Assembly (NCBI RefSeq): GCF_022346995.1
Contig: NZ_JAKRNM010000001.1
Location: 2,081,712 to 2,145,711 of the forward strand
Direction: 5' to 3'
Source of the DNA: Paenibacillus sp. ACRRY
GTDB lineage: Bacteria; Bacillota; Bacilli; Paenibacillales; Paenibacillaceae
DNA length: 64,000 nt
Of the stretch, positions 34,798 to 44,191 are shown one piece after another. A model generated the notes under the pieces. The model was given only the letters and a program-made list of their open reading frames with translations, did no database searches and was not told the DNA's origin. The position numbers and the translations under genes are program-made. How positions within the stretch are numbered: position 1 is the first letter of the stretch; each line of letters opens with the position of its first letter.

Positions 34798-35430
34798 TTA
34801 TTTCGCTGCAGCAATGGTACATTTCCCAACGGATTGACCATCCCAAGCGAGTTCAAGCACATCTCCCTCTACGGTTGGTCCCACACCCTCCGGTGTCCCG
34901 GTGAAGATGATATCGCCTGCGCCAAGACCATAGTGATGTCCTACATAATCAACAATGTGTTGAAGGTCAAAAATCATGTTGCCAATGTTGCCTCGCTGCA
35001 CTTCAACACCGTTTTTGGTCAGCGTAAAGTCTTTTTCAAGCAAAGCTTCCGTACCGGAGAAAGCCTGAAAACCACTTACAGGTGCGGAATTTTTGAATCC
35101 TTTGGCCGCAGTCCACGGGTGGCCTTTCTTCTTGATGACCGACTGCACATCGCGCAGCGTAAAATCGATGCCAAATGCATACGATTCAATCAAATCCTCT
35201 ACAGTAACCCCTGGTTCATAACTCCGGCCGATTTGAACGACCAGTTCAGCTTCATAGTGAACTTCGCCACGGGCAGCAGGCAATTCAATCGCCTCTCCGT
35301 TCAATGGTACAACCGCATGCGAAGGCTTCATGAAGATCATCGGTTCATCGGGAACCGCGTTACCCAGCTCTTCCGCATGAAGTTTATAATTGCGTCCTAC
35401 ACAGTATACGTTACGAATCGTTGAGAGCAT
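34798..35430 (-). CDS. Fumarylacetoacetate hydrolase-family protein
   Basis: A 210-residue FAH-fold enzyme of the small FAHD1/acylpyruvase type, acting on C-C bonds of oxo-acids with Mg2+. Motifs: YCVGRNYKLHAEELG at the N-terminus, HYEAELVVQIG with metal-binding Glu residues, FGIDFTLRDVQ, and DIIFTGTPEGVGP near the C-terminus. The exact substrate (acylpyruvate, oxaloacetate or a catechol meta-cleavage product) cannot be told. It follows the glycerophosphodiesterase gene by 51 nt on the same strand. Confidence 0.88.
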   Translation of the reverse strand: MLSTIRNVYCVGRNYKLHAEELGNAVPDEPMIFMKPSHAVVPLNGEAIELPAARGEVHYEAELVVQIGRSYEPGVTVEDLIESYAFGIDFTLRDVQSVIKKKGHPWTAAKGFKNSAPVSGFQAFSGTEALLEKDFTLTKNGVEVQRGNIGNMIFDLQHIVDYVGHHYGLGAGDIIFTGTPEGVGPTVEGDVLELAWDGQSVGKCTIAAAK

Positions 35431-35481
35431 CGGAATACGACCACCTTTATTGGATTAATTAGCAAATATGAACCCTAATAT

Positions 35482-36225
35482 TTAAGCCCGGTTGCTCGAC
35501 TTTTGCAGTGCCTGATACCAAGCATCCGGACGATTTGTACATAACATGAGCTCAGGATCAATCGCAGCGAGGCGCTTCATGATGATCTTGTCATCTACAG
35601 TCCAGGCCATCACCTGAATGCCATCATTCTTCATTTCCCGCATCAGCGATTTGTCCACATTGGTGTAACCGATCGATAGGAACCCACATTGCAGCTGACG
35701 AAGTCTGGCCAATAGATCTCCTGGACGTGCATCAATAATGAGACCTGTAGTGATTTCGGGTGCAAGTTTTTTGGATTCAGCCAGCGCAGCAGGTTCGAAT
35801 GAAGTGAAGACGACTTCATCCTGCATATTTCTTTTTCGCACTTCCTCAATAACGGCTGCCGGCAAGCCCGGATACATGTCTCCTTGTGTTTTCAGCTCAA
35901 TGTTCAGACGTACTCTGCCCTTGCAGCTGTCCAACACTTCGCTCAGAGCCGGTACGCGTTCCCCCGCATACGCGTTGGACTTCCAGCTCCCTGCATCCAG
36001 CTTCTGAATATCAGACCAGTTCGTCTCCCGTACAAGCCCTTCTCCATTCGTCGTCCGATTGAACGAAAAGTCATGGATGACTACAGGCACGCCGTCGCGG
36101 GATAATTGCACGTCCAGTTCGATCCATGTTACATATGGCTGCTCCATGGCCAGCTGAAAAGCTGCCATTGTATTCTCAGGTGCTGTGGAAGAAAATCCAC
36201 GGTGTGCTACACATAGATTACTCAT
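35482..36225 (-). CDS. Glycerophosphodiester phosphodiesterase
   Basis: A 247-residue cytoplasmic GDPD that releases glycerol 3-phosphate from glycerophosphodiesters. The signature is present: AHRGFSSTAPENTMAAF (catalytic His), WIELDVQLSRDGVPVVIHDFSFNRTTNG (metal Glu/Asp and second His, read in parts) and LNIELKTQG. ATG 36225 follows AGGAG; an upstream in-frame ATG at 36252 has no such site. It lies 34 nt after the CapA-like gene, likely one transcript. Confidence 0.92.
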   Translation of the reverse strand: MSNLCVAHRGFSSTAPENTMAAFQLAMEQPYVTWIELDVQLSRDGVPVVIHDFSFNRTTNGEGLVRETNWSDIQKLDAGSWKSNAYAGERVPALSEVLDSCKGRVRLNIELKTQGDMYPGLPAAVIEEVRKRNMQDEVVFTSFEPAALAESKKLAPEITTGLIIDARPGDLLARLRQLQCGFLSIGYTNVDKSLMREMKNDGIQVMAWTVDDKIIMKRLAAIDPELMLCTNRPDAWYQALQKSSNRA

Positions 36226-36259
36226 GTATTTCCACTCCTTAGACGTATTCATTCTTGTA

Positions 36260-37684
36260 TCAGCTTGTTGAAGCTACTCCATTCGCATCAAACCGAATGC
36301 CTGGTGAGAGCCTAGTCATCTGCTCCAATAACAGCTTATTGGCTTCACCTATCATTGGAATGGCCTGACCAAGCCCCGCCTCATATGGAATGACCTTCAT
36401 GCTGCACTTCGCTTCCGCACTGCATTCTGCCTGGAAAACAGCTGTTTTCCAGGTTTCTTCCGTCGTTGATTTCGAAAAAATAAAATTGCCCGTGCTATAT
36501 GCGATCCACTTGCCCTTATAATACTCTACTCCTTGGAGCACGTGAGGATGCCCCCCAATGACGAGATCAGCCCCAGCATCCACAAACTCATGCGCCAGTC
36601 TGGTCTGATCATCATTGGGTGTACTGACACGCTCTTCTCCCCAATGCGCTACCACGATAACGAGATCCGCCTTCTGACGAGCTTCTTGAATCGCGCTTAC
36701 CGCTCCTGTGGAATTGTAGGCTTCAGCAACACCAGCCCGATTCCCTTCTGCCTTCCAGGTCGGTTCCGGCACAACCCGGCTGAAGCCAAGCAGAGCAATC
36801 TTGATGCCTTTCCGTTCCAGATAGGCAGGCGCATAAGCCTCATCCCGGTTCATCCCGGCCCCAGTATGGGCAATACCATATTCCTGAAGATAGGTTAACG
36901 TGTCCACAAGCCCTTCAACGCCCTGATCCAAAATATGATTGTTGGCCAGATTTACAGCATCAAATCCGGCAGCAGCCATCGCCGCCAATGCTTTTGGCGA
37001 AGATTTGTAAACATATGTTTTGTTCTCAGCGGCTGATCCGCCCAGCGTGACGGGTGTCTCCAGGTTGCCTATGGTCAGATCATCATTCTTGAACAGACTG
37101 CCAAGCTTCGCATAAGGATACTCGTAGCCGTTCTTATCCAGCAATTCGGCCACCTTACCAGAGAACTGAATATCACCAACAAAATTAATGGTCACGTTCT
37201 TCCCTGAGCCTGTAGGCTGTGGAACCGTCGTTTGGGCTCCGGAACTTCCATTGTTCTTCGGATTCGAGGGTTTGGTTGTTCCCGTCCCTTTTGCTCCTTC
37301 TTCGGACCCCTTTACAGACTCCTTACTGCCTGATTCCGGTGATTCACCGCCGGATGAAACGCTCTCATCTTCAGCTGTTCCTGACTCCGGACTGGTTACT
37401 TCCACGGAATCTTGTTCTGCTTCCGGATCTGCATCTGACTCCGCTTCAGGGGAATCCAACTCATCGCCACCTTTGGAATCCTCTTGATCCGCTGGTTGGT
37501 GCTCTTTCACAATACCTTCATTTGTCGCCTGCTCCGTTTGCTGTTTCTGCACCCCTGCTGCGTAATATATGCCTACCCCTCCGATTGCAGCAATCAGAAA
37601 CAGATTGATCATCCAGATAATACGTCTGCGTGCACGTTTTTCTTTTTTCTTTTGATTACTTCGATTTGATCTTGGGGGATACAT
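36260..37684 (-). CDS. CapA-like protein, membrane-anchored (PGA_cap metallophosphatase fold)
   Basis: A 474-residue protein: a basic cytoplasmic head (RSNQKKKEKRARRRI), one transmembrane helix (about 27-46), a long Ser/Glu/Asp/Pro-rich linker (50-165), then the PGA_cap domain with INFVGDIQFSG, NLETPVT, LANNHILDQG, VAHWGEE and GGHPHVLQG. CapA/PgsA proteins help make or export poly-gamma-glutamate, but many members occur without capBC, as here, and the fold is a calcineurin-like phosphatase. It is first in a transcript with the glycerophosphodiesterase. Confidence 0.87.
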   Translation of the reverse strand: MYPPRSNRSNQKKKEKRARRRIIWMINLFLIAAIGGVGIYYAAGVQKQQTEQATNEGIVKEHQPADQEDSKGGDELDSPEAESDADPEAEQDSVEVTSPESGTAEDESVSSGGESPESGSKESVKGSEEGAKGTGTTKPSNPKNNGSSGAQTTVPQPTGSGKNVTINFVGDIQFSGKVAELLDKNGYEYPYAKLGSLFKNDDLTIGNLETPVTLGGSAAENKTYVYKSSPKALAAMAAAGFDAVNLANNHILDQGVEGLVDTLTYLQEYGIAHTGAGMNRDEAYAPAYLERKGIKIALLGFSRVVPEPTWKAEGNRAGVAEAYNSTGAVSAIQEARQKADLVIVVAHWGEERVSTPNDDQTRLAHEFVDAGADLVIGGHPHVLQGVEYYKGKWIAYSTGNFIFSKSTTEETWKTAVFQAECSAEAKCSMKVIPYEAGLGQAIPMIGEANKLLLEQMTRLSPGIRFDANGVASTS

Positions 37685-37803
37685 AGGCAGCTCCTCTTCT
37701 TCTACAGCAATCCTTTATCATTATATCAGGCATATCCTGGATTTCCATCATTCAATTCACTTGAAAACAAATATCCTGCATGAAGTCAGCTGTTTCATTC
37801 CAT

Positions 37804-37859
37804 GAAAAAAAGCTGCCTCTCATGCAGAATGAATTCATTCCGCGGGAGAGGCAGCTTGA
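37804..37859 (-). terminator. Terminator of the hemEHY operon
   Basis: On the minus strand AAGCTGCCTCTC pairs with GAGAGGCAGCTT, followed by TTTTTT. Confidence 0.88.
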
Positions 37860-37870
37860 CGTTGACTGTA

Positions 37871-39295
37871 TTAGTGCACAGCCAGCTTTTGCACTGCCTG
37901 AAGCGACATTTCTTTTGCCTGTTTGATACAGTCCGGCAAACCGACTCCTTCATAACCAGCACCTGCAATATATACACCCGGCAGCTTACTGCCGAGTTCC
38001 TCACGCAGTGCTGCAATATGCTGAAGATGGCCTACGGGGTACTGCGGCATGGATTTGCGGAGGCGGGTAATCTCCGAGAAGATTGGAACAGCCTCTACAC
38101 CCATGGTTTCCCGCAGGTCCTTGAGCACCAGATCTGTCAGTGCATCATCGGGAAGTTCAACATTTTGCTCGTCTCCCGAGCGGCCGACGTAACAACGCAG
38201 CAGCACTTTGTCATCCGGACTAGTGTGCAGCCATTTCGTCGATGTCCAGGTACAGGCTGTGATATTCCGCCCTTCCTTGCGTGGAACGAGGAAACCTGAA
38301 CCATCAAATACATGTTCAATATCCTTTTTCTCAAAAGCAAGGACCACATTGGCTACCGATACGTAATTAATTGCATCCAGCGCAGAGGTGTCCACATGAG
38401 GTTGCAGCAGTTCGGAAGCCACATACGTCGGAACTGTAATAATCACGTCATCCGCTTCGATACGCTCCCCGTTATTGAGCTGCACACAGTACCTCGTTTG
38501 ACCACCATGCTGAACATCCAGTGATTGAACAGACGTATTCAGGCGCTGATCCACATCCTGCATATCGTGAACTAAGGCATGGACAAGACTCTGAAGCCCT
38601 TGCCGAAAATTCAAAAACGCACTTTTCTTCGTTCCTGTATGTGTCTCCGCAGGTTTACGACCTGTCATCATGCCGCGAATCAGACTACCATAATCCCGTT
38701 CCACCTCACCGAATTGCGGGAATGTCGCCTGAAGACTCAGACGACGCATATCCCCGGCATAAATACCGGCAAGCAGAGGCTCTGTCAAGTTTTCAAGCAC
38801 CTCCGAACCGAGACGTCGTTCGATCATGTAACCGAGAGATTCATCTTCTGCTGTACGGCGCGGTGGAATAAAGAAATCCATCAACGCCCGCAGCTTGCCT
38901 GCCGGAGAAACCAGGCCGCTTCTAAGAAACGACTTCAACTCTGTTGGTATTCCAAGCACAAGTCCAGCAGGCATTGGATGAAGCTTGCCCCGCTGCATAA
39001 TATACGTTTTTTTCGATTCCGGATTTTGGCTTACCAGTTCATGATCAATTTCCAATTCCTTGGCAAGATCAATCATGGCAGTTTTGCGAGCCAGGAATGA
39101 ATCAGGTCCTTTTTCAATGACAAATCCATCCCGGTGCAGCGTCTCAATCATTCCACCCATGGACGAACTTTTCTCAATCAGTGTAATTTGCGGTTCAATC
39201 CCGGCTTCCCGGTAATGCTTGCGAATATAAAATGCCGCGCTGAGGCCAGTCAGGCCACCACCAACGACAACAACACGACGTTTCTGGTCTTCCAT
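37871..39295 (-). CDS. hemY: Coproporphyrinogen III oxidase / protoporphyrinogen oxidase (CgoX/HemY)
   Basis: A 474-residue FAD enzyme. The dinucleotide-binding motif VVVVGGGLTGLSAAFY lies at residues 8-23 and the FAD-site ending AGAGYEGVGLPDCIKQA near the C-terminus. In Gram-positive bacteria it oxidises coproporphyrinogen III to coproporphyrin III in the coproporphyrin-dependent haem pathway. ATG 39295 overlaps the hemH stop (TAATG); upstream in-frame starts would lie inside hemH. Last gene of the hemE-hemH-hemY operon, same order as in Bacillus. Confidence 0.94.
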   Translation of the reverse strand: MEDQKRRVVVVGGGLTGLSAAFYIRKHYREAGIEPQITLIEKSSSMGGMIETLHRDGFVIEKGPDSFLARKTAMIDLAKELEIDHELVSQNPESKKTYIMQRGKLHPMPAGLVLGIPTELKSFLRSGLVSPAGKLRALMDFFIPPRRTAEDESLGYMIERRLGSEVLENLTEPLLAGIYAGDMRRLSLQATFPQFGEVERDYGSLIRGMMTGRKPAETHTGTKKSAFLNFRQGLQSLVHALVHDMQDVDQRLNTSVQSLDVQHGGQTRYCVQLNNGERIEADDVIITVPTYVASELLQPHVDTSALDAINYVSVANVVLAFEKKDIEHVFDGSGFLVPRKEGRNITACTWTSTKWLHTSPDDKVLLRCYVGRSGDEQNVELPDDALTDLVLKDLRETMGVEAVPIFSEITRLRKSMPQYPVGHLQHIAALREELGSKLPGVYIAGAGYEGVGLPDCIKQAKEMSLQAVQKLAVH

Positions 39296-40245
39296 TACAC
39301 ATCCGACCCTTGCTGCCACTGGCTAATAATGACGTCACTTAACGTCTCCATGTAGAGAGGGTCACTGTTGAGCGAATCGATCCGCATAAGGCGCATGTCG
39401 ATCTCCTTGGCAATTGCCTTGGCCTCAATATCCAGATCATAGAGGACTTCAAGATGATCAGAGACGAACCCAATCGGAGCAACCAGCACATCCTCAACCT
39501 GCTCGCGAGATAGTTCCTGAAGAGTATCCAAAATATCCGGACCAAGCCACGGTTCAGCCGTACGTCCAGCACTTTGCCACGTAAACTGCCAGTTGCTGAT
39601 ACCTACACGTGATGCGATGACTTCGGAGGTTTCGAGCAATTGCTGCGGATAAGGATCACCCAGACCCACAATCCGCTCCGGCAAGCTGTGCGCACTGAAC
39701 AGGACTCTTACATCACCGCGCTTCGCCCCGGCCTCTTCGAATTCATCCAGCTTCGCACTGACACGGGAAGAGAGAGCCTGGATCAGCTTAGGATGCAGAT
39801 GGTAACTTTCAACAAAAGACATTTGAATTCCCAGTTCCTCCGCTTTCTCACGAGCCCGCTTGATGTAGCTGCCCACACTCATCGTGGAATAGTGAGGAGC
39901 AAGCACAACACCGATAGCTGTCTGTATTCCGTCCTTCGCCATCTGTTCCACACCATCTTCAATAAATGGATGAGCATGCTTCAGCCCTTGGTAACAACGG
40001 AACTCCACTCTGTTCGCACGTTCATCTTGACTCAGCGTTTCCTGAAGGGCCTTAACCTGATTATCCGTGTTTTCACGCAGCGGGAAAACGCCCCCAACGA
40101 TAGCCTCATACCGATCCGTTAGTTCCTTCAGTTGCTCGGGCTCAGGCGGCCGTCCTCTACGAATATGTGTGTAGTACGCTTCAATACTTTCCATATTTTC
40201 AGGTGTGCCATAAGACATCACCAGTACACCTACGGTATTAGTCAT
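39295..40245 (-). CDS. hemH: Ferrochelatase (coproporphyrin ferrochelatase)
   Basis: A 316-residue soluble enzyme that inserts Fe2+ into (copro)porphyrin. The sequence shows GVLVMSYGTPENMESIEAYY at the N-terminus, the active-site region LFSAHSLPERIV with the metal-binding His, and PIGFVSDHLEVLYDLDIEA with the catalytic Glu. Its start overlaps the end of hemE by 8 nt and its stop overlaps the hemY start, implying coupled translation. Confidence 0.95.
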   Translation of the reverse strand: MTNTVGVLVMSYGTPENMESIEAYYTHIRRGRPPEPEQLKELTDRYEAIVGGVFPLRENTDNQVKALQETLSQDERANRVEFRCYQGLKHAHPFIEDGVEQMAKDGIQTAIGVVLAPHYSTMSVGSYIKRAREKAEELGIQMSFVESYHLHPKLIQALSSRVSAKLDEFEEAGAKRGDVRVLFSAHSLPERIVGLGDPYPQQLLETSEVIASRVGISNWQFTWQSAGRTAEPWLGPDILDTLQELSREQVEDVLVAPIGFVSDHLEVLYDLDIEAKAIAKEIDMRLMRIDSLNSDPLYMETLSDVIISQWQQGSDV

Positions 40246-41302
40246 TGCTAACCGTCACCCCCGTCTTCAAAACTTCTGCAGAATATTCATGAATATATGC
40301 CGTAAGCTCTCTCAATTTTTCAAGAGAAGCTTCCGGGAACAAGCCATGTCCCAGATTGAAAATATAACCTGGCTCCTTGATACCTTCATCAATAATGACT
40401 TTTGCCTGCTGCTTAATCAAGTCCATCGGTGCCGTCAGCACATAGGGATCCAGATTGCCTTGCACGGCAAATTTGCCATCTAGTCTCTTGCGGCCTTCTG
40501 TGATGGAAACTCTCCAGTCCAGACCGATCACATTGGCTTGCAGATCCGTCAGAGTCGGAAGCAGTTCACCGGAGGCCACACCAGGGAAATAGATTTTCGG
40601 TACATTCAAATCCGATAATTCGGTAAAGATACGGGTAATCGTCGGCAACACATATGTTTTGAAATCATTTGGAGAAAGGGCTCCAACCCAGCTGTCAAAT
40701 AGCTGAAAAGCCTTGCCTCCATTAGCAATGTGTGCACGGACATATGTAATTACCATATCACCTAGTTTTTGCATGAGCTTGTGCCATACTTCAGGCTCGC
40801 TGTACATCATAGTTTTCGTCCGAATGTAGCCCTTGGAAGGACGACCTTCAATCAGATAACTGGCAATCGTAAATGGTGCGCCCGCAAATGTAATGAGGGG
40901 AACATCCAATTCCTTGTCCAGAATCCGAATGGTTTCCAGAATATGCGACAGGTCCCCTTCGACATCAATCGGACGCAGACGATCCACATCTGCCGCCGAA
41001 CGTATAGGGTTATCAATGACGGGACCAATGTTTTTTACAATATCAAAATCAATGCCCAAAGACGCAACCGGATTCATAATATCGGAGTACAAAATAGCCG
41101 CATCCACACCGAGTTTACGTACCGGCATGAGTGTAACTTCAGCTGCTAGCTCAGGTTGACGGCAAATTTCGAGCAAAGAGTACTTTTCCTTAATTTTGCG
41201 ATATTCAGGATCATAACGCCCAGCCTGACGCATGTACCACACAGGAACACGGTCCACTTGTTGCTTGAAGCTGGCTCGAATCAAACGATCATTATAGCTC
41301 AT
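40238..41302 (-). CDS. hemE: Uroporphyrinogen decarboxylase
   Basis: A 354-residue enzyme that removes four carboxyl groups from uroporphyrinogen III to give coproporphyrinogen III. Signature motifs PVWYMRQAGRYDPEYR (residues 20-35) and a GAPFTIASYLIEG segment are present. ATG 41302 lies 8 nt after GGAGG; the frame upstream adds five unsupported codons. First gene of the haem operon, with a promoter about 40 nt upstream. Confidence 0.96.
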   Translation of the reverse strand: MSYNDRLIRASFKQQVDRVPVWYMRQAGRYDPEYRKIKEKYSLLEICRQPELAAEVTLMPVRKLGVDAAILYSDIMNPVASLGIDFDIVKNIGPVIDNPIRSAADVDRLRPIDVEGDLSHILETIRILDKELDVPLITFAGAPFTIASYLIEGRPSKGYIRTKTMMYSEPEVWHKLMQKLGDMVITYVRAHIANGGKAFQLFDSWVGALSPNDFKTYVLPTITRIFTELSDLNVPKIYFPGVASGELLPTLTDLQANVIGLDWRVSITEGRKRLDGKFAVQGNLDPYVLTAPMDLIKQQAKVIIDEGIKEPGYIFNLGHGLFPEASLEKLRELTAYIHEYSAEVLKTGVTVSND

Positions 41303-41340
41303 GTAAGAAGCCTCCAATAGTTTTTGGACTCATAACTCTC

Positions 41341-41369
41341 ATTATGCCCTTTTTGAAGAGCTGTAACAA
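41341..41369 (-). promoter_or_regulatory. Promoter of hemEHY
   Basis: Minus-strand TTGTTA (41369-41364) and CATAAT (41346-41341) separated by 17 nt. No clear Fur or PerR box is visible beside it. Confidence 0.6.
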
Positions 41370-41438
41370 CCACGTGCCGATCTGTTCCGATGACAATACT
41401 ATGACATTCCTTACATCCCCTCATCCATATGCCAATTA

Positions 41439-41447
41439 TGGTATAAT
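41439..41447 (+). promoter_or_regulatory. Extended -10 promoter of the MFS exporter gene
   Basis: TGGTATAAT is an extended -10; no good -35 is seen. It lies about 50 nt before the chosen TTG start and after upstream in-frame ATGs, which argues against those. Confidence 0.6.
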
Positions 41448-41496
41448 GAAAGAATGGTGTTTTTTCCACGAATTACAGAAAGGAAGTGAAAGCACT

Positions 41497-42708
41497 TTGA
41501 AAACTTGGAAAGTAAACCTCATCGTGCTTTGGTTTGGACAGTTTCTGGTCAATTCGGGCATGACCATGATTACGCCTTTTTTGTCCCTATACCTTGCCAA
41601 GGATTTAGGCGTCGTCGGTGAGCACGAGATTGGCATATGGGCGGGATTTATATTTGCTGCCAATTTCCTCACTTCATTTTTGTTCCAGCCCTTGTGGGGC
41701 AAATTGTCCGATAAATATGGACGTAAAATTATGCTGCTGCGCTCCGGATTCGGGATGGCGATTGTAATCGCACTAATGGGGTTTGCACAAAACCCATGGC
41801 AGCTCCTCTTGTTGCGTTTGCTCAACGGTACCATTTCCGGTTTCAATCCGGCAGCCGTTTCCCTGATCTCGGGAACAACGCCCAAGGATCGTATGGGGTT
41901 CGCCATGGGTATAAGTCAGTCTGGACAGGTAGCCGGAACGATTCTCGGTCCGCTAATCGGCGGTTTGCTTGCGGATGCCGTTGGCTTCCGGCCCATATTC
42001 TATATTACAGGCGGCCTGATCTTCGCTGCATCATTGCTGGCCATGTTCCTTGTTCGGGAAAAATTCGACCGCAAGGAAGCAGCCAAGCTACCTGAACAAT
42101 CCGTATTGTCCGGGCTGAAGGAATTGAACAAGTCCCCACAGCTTCCAGCATTGTTTGCTGTAACGTTCCTGCTGCAGTTTGCGATGATTAGTCCCATGTC
42201 ACTCTTGCCGCTGTATGTACAGAAGCTGCATGCATCGGATGTAAACGTGGCATTCTGGGCCGGTCTTGTCGGTGCTGTCACCGGACTATCCAACATGGCC
42301 ATGTCTCCAATACTCGGCAAGCTCAGTGATCGTATTGGCGCACATAAGGTACTGACCTTCTCTCTTATAGGAACCGGACTGCTGCTAATACCACAAGCCT
42401 TCGTACAATCAGTATGGCAGCTCATTTTGGTGCGTTTCGCCATGGGTGTGTTCATGGGTGGTTTGCTGCCTAGCGTCAACGCCCTGATTCGAAACTATAC
42501 GCCAGATGGTATGATCAGCCGCGCATTCAGTTTCAATACGAGTACACTCGCTCTCGGGAATATGCTCGGAGCCGTAATCGGCGGTTTTATGGCTGGGTTC
42601 ATCGGCATCGAGGGATTGTTCATTGTCTCCGGTGGGCTACTGTTAATCAATATGGTATGGGTCCGATTCAAGTTATACAAAAAGCCTGCTCTCATCAGGG
42701 AATCCTGA
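41497..42708 (+). CDS. MFS multidrug-type efflux transporter
   Basis: A 403-residue transporter with twelve hydrophobic segments. The loop 2-3 signature is GKLSDKYGRKIMLLRSG, repeated in the second half as GKLSDRIGAHKV, and helix 5 has GISQSGQVAGTILGPLIGG, motif C of drug antiporters. TTG 41497 is 9-11 nt after AAAGGAAGTG. It is divergent from the haem operon and shares a terminator with the P450 gene. Substrate unknown. Confidence 0.87.
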   Translation: MKTWKVNLIVLWFGQFLVNSGMTMITPFLSLYLAKDLGVVGEHEIGIWAGFIFAANFLTSFLFQPLWGKLSDKYGRKIMLLRSGFGMAIVIALMGFAQNPWQLLLLRLLNGTISGFNPAAVSLISGTTPKDRMGFAMGISQSGQVAGTILGPLIGGLLADAVGFRPIFYITGGLIFAASLLAMFLVREKFDRKEAAKLPEQSVLSGLKELNKSPQLPALFAVTFLLQFAMISPMSLLPLYVQKLHASDVNVAFWAGLVGAVTGLSNMAMSPILGKLSDRIGAHKVLTFSLIGTGLLLIPQAFVQSVWQLILVRFAMGVFMGGLLPSVNALIRNYTPDGMISRAFSFNTSTLALGNMLGAVIGGFMAGFIGIEGLFIVSGGLLLINMVWVRFKLYKKPALIRES

Positions 42709-42737
42709 ATATGACAACCTACACTTGTAACGTATCA

Positions 42738-42783
42738 CAAAAGCCGCACTCACTGCCCTACGGGACACTGAATGCGGCTTTTG
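42738..42783. terminator. Bidirectional terminator between MFS and P450 genes
   Basis: AAAAGCCGCA pairs with TGCGGCTTTT around a 26-nt loop with inner pairing, with A and T runs on both sides. Confidence 0.82.
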
Positions 42784-42797
42784 TCGTTATCACTTTC

Positions 42798-44003
42798 TTA
42801 AGACTGCTTGAGGCTTTCAAATTGAATAGGATATTCCTTCACACCAAATACGAAAGCACTCTGGATCGGCTGCAGCGTCGTTCCCGGAACAAGCTTGATA
42901 CCCTGCATCTGCTGAAGCATGGTGTGGAGTACAACCCTCGCCTCCAGACGGGCTAACGGGGCTCCCAGGCAGAAGTGAATGCCGAATCCAAATCCCATGT
43001 GCCGGTTCGGTTTACGATCCTCGACAAATTGTTCTGCATTGCCAAACACGTCGCTATCCCGGTTGGCCGATCCTACCCACGAAATAACCTGAGCCCCCTC
43101 CTGTATGGTCTGCCCGTTCAATTCAACCGTTTCTTTGGCTACGCGCCCAATCGCAACAATCGGCGGGTAATAACGCAGCGTTTCCTCAACAGCTGATGCA
43201 ACGTGCTCAGGATGTTCACGCAGCCGCTGCTGCAGTTCGGGTTGTTCTGCAAGAATGCGTACCGCATTGGTAATCAGATTGGTCGTCGTTTCATTACCTG
43301 CTGCAAGCAGCAAAATGCAAAAACCGACCAGTTCCTCCTCGCTCAACTTCTTCCCTTCAATCTCTGCTGCCAGCAGCAAAGAGATTAGATCATCCTGCGG
43401 CTCTTGCCTGCGCTCTTCCATAATGGCTGTAAAATAAATGGCCAGTTCCTGTTGATTTCGTTTTTTCTCATCCATAAGCTCCTGAAAAGCTCCATCACTG
43501 TCATCGCGCGCCCCCTTAACCAAGGCGTCCGACCATACTTTAAATTTCTGCCGGTCTTTTGCTGGGACTCCCAGGAGTTCCGCAATGACGATAACAGGCA
43601 GCGGAGTCGCCAGATCATCGACCAGGTTCATTTGATCTTGGGACAACCGGGGAGTAATTAATTCATTGGCAATCTCCTGAATACGTGGAGCAAGGGCTTC
43701 TATGGCCCTCGGTGTGAATGCCTGATTAACCAAGTCCCTTAACTGCTTGTGTTTAGGCGGATCTGTTGTAAGCATACTGGTGTTGGCTCGATCACGTGCG
43801 GAAGAAAACAACTTGGGGTTTTTCAGCACATACTGCACATCTTCATAGCGAAAGATATCCCAGCATTCACGGTGCTCATCGTATCGGACTGGAGTATTCT
43901 CACGAAGCTCGTCGTACACCTGGAAGGGAGATAGCTGCTGCTCTACTGCTTCAAGTTCCCGGATCGGAATATAATTGGCATACTTTCTGGGTGCTCGGTT
44001 CAT
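42798..44003 (-). CDS. Cytochrome P450, CYP109-like
   Basis: A 401-residue soluble P450. Motifs: LLLAAGNETTTNLI (I-helix oxygen-activation site), EETLRY (ExxR), and FGFGIHFCLGAPLARLEAR with the haem-ligand Cys near 345. The closest match I recall is Bacillus YjiB (CYP109B1), a broad oxidase of fatty acids and terpenoids. No ferredoxin or reductase gene is adjacent. ATG 44003 has a 7-nt spacing from GGAGG; ATG 44009 is only one base away. Confidence 0.9.
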   Translation of the reverse strand: MNRAPRKYANYIPIRELEAVEQQLSPFQVYDELRENTPVRYDEHRECWDIFRYEDVQYVLKNPKLFSSARDRANTSMLTTDPPKHKQLRDLVNQAFTPRAIEALAPRIQEIANELITPRLSQDQMNLVDDLATPLPVIVIAELLGVPAKDRQKFKVWSDALVKGARDDSDGAFQELMDEKKRNQQELAIYFTAIMEERRQEPQDDLISLLLAAEIEGKKLSEEELVGFCILLLAAGNETTTNLITNAVRILAEQPELQQRLREHPEHVASAVEETLRYYPPIVAIGRVAKETVELNGQTIQEGAQVISWVGSANRDSDVFGNAEQFVEDRKPNRHMGFGFGIHFCLGAPLARLEARVVLHTMLQQMQGIKLVPGTTLQPIQSAFVFGVKEYPIQFESLKQS

Positions 44004-44057
44004 CGTCATTCCTCCAATCAGTTATATATATTTATTTACATATAAGAAACACCGTAT

Positions 44058-44086
44058 ATTATAGACTCTAATGTGTGGTCATACAA
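44058..44086 (-). promoter_or_regulatory. Promoter of the P450 gene
   Basis: Minus-strand TTGTAT (44086-44081) and TATAAT (44063-44058) with a 17-nt spacer; leader about 50 nt. Confidence 0.65.
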
Positions 44087-44174
44087 ATATTTGGCAATAA
44101 TTGAGCCTCACTTCCTAGGGAAAGCCGTTTTAATCCCACAAACATCATTTTTCGATCAGGATTAAAGTCTTATA

Positions 44175-44191
44175 TGTTAATTTAAATAACA
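44175..44191. promoter_or_regulatory. GlnR/TnrA-type box upstream of the asparaginase gene
   Basis: TGTTAATTTAAATAACA is a full match to TGTNAN7TNACA and a near-perfect palindrome. It is centred 51 nt upstream of a start predicted from TTTAAT at 44222-44227, the spacing known for TnrA-activated promoters. It also lies about 130 nt upstream of the P450 start of transcription. Confidence 0.65.
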
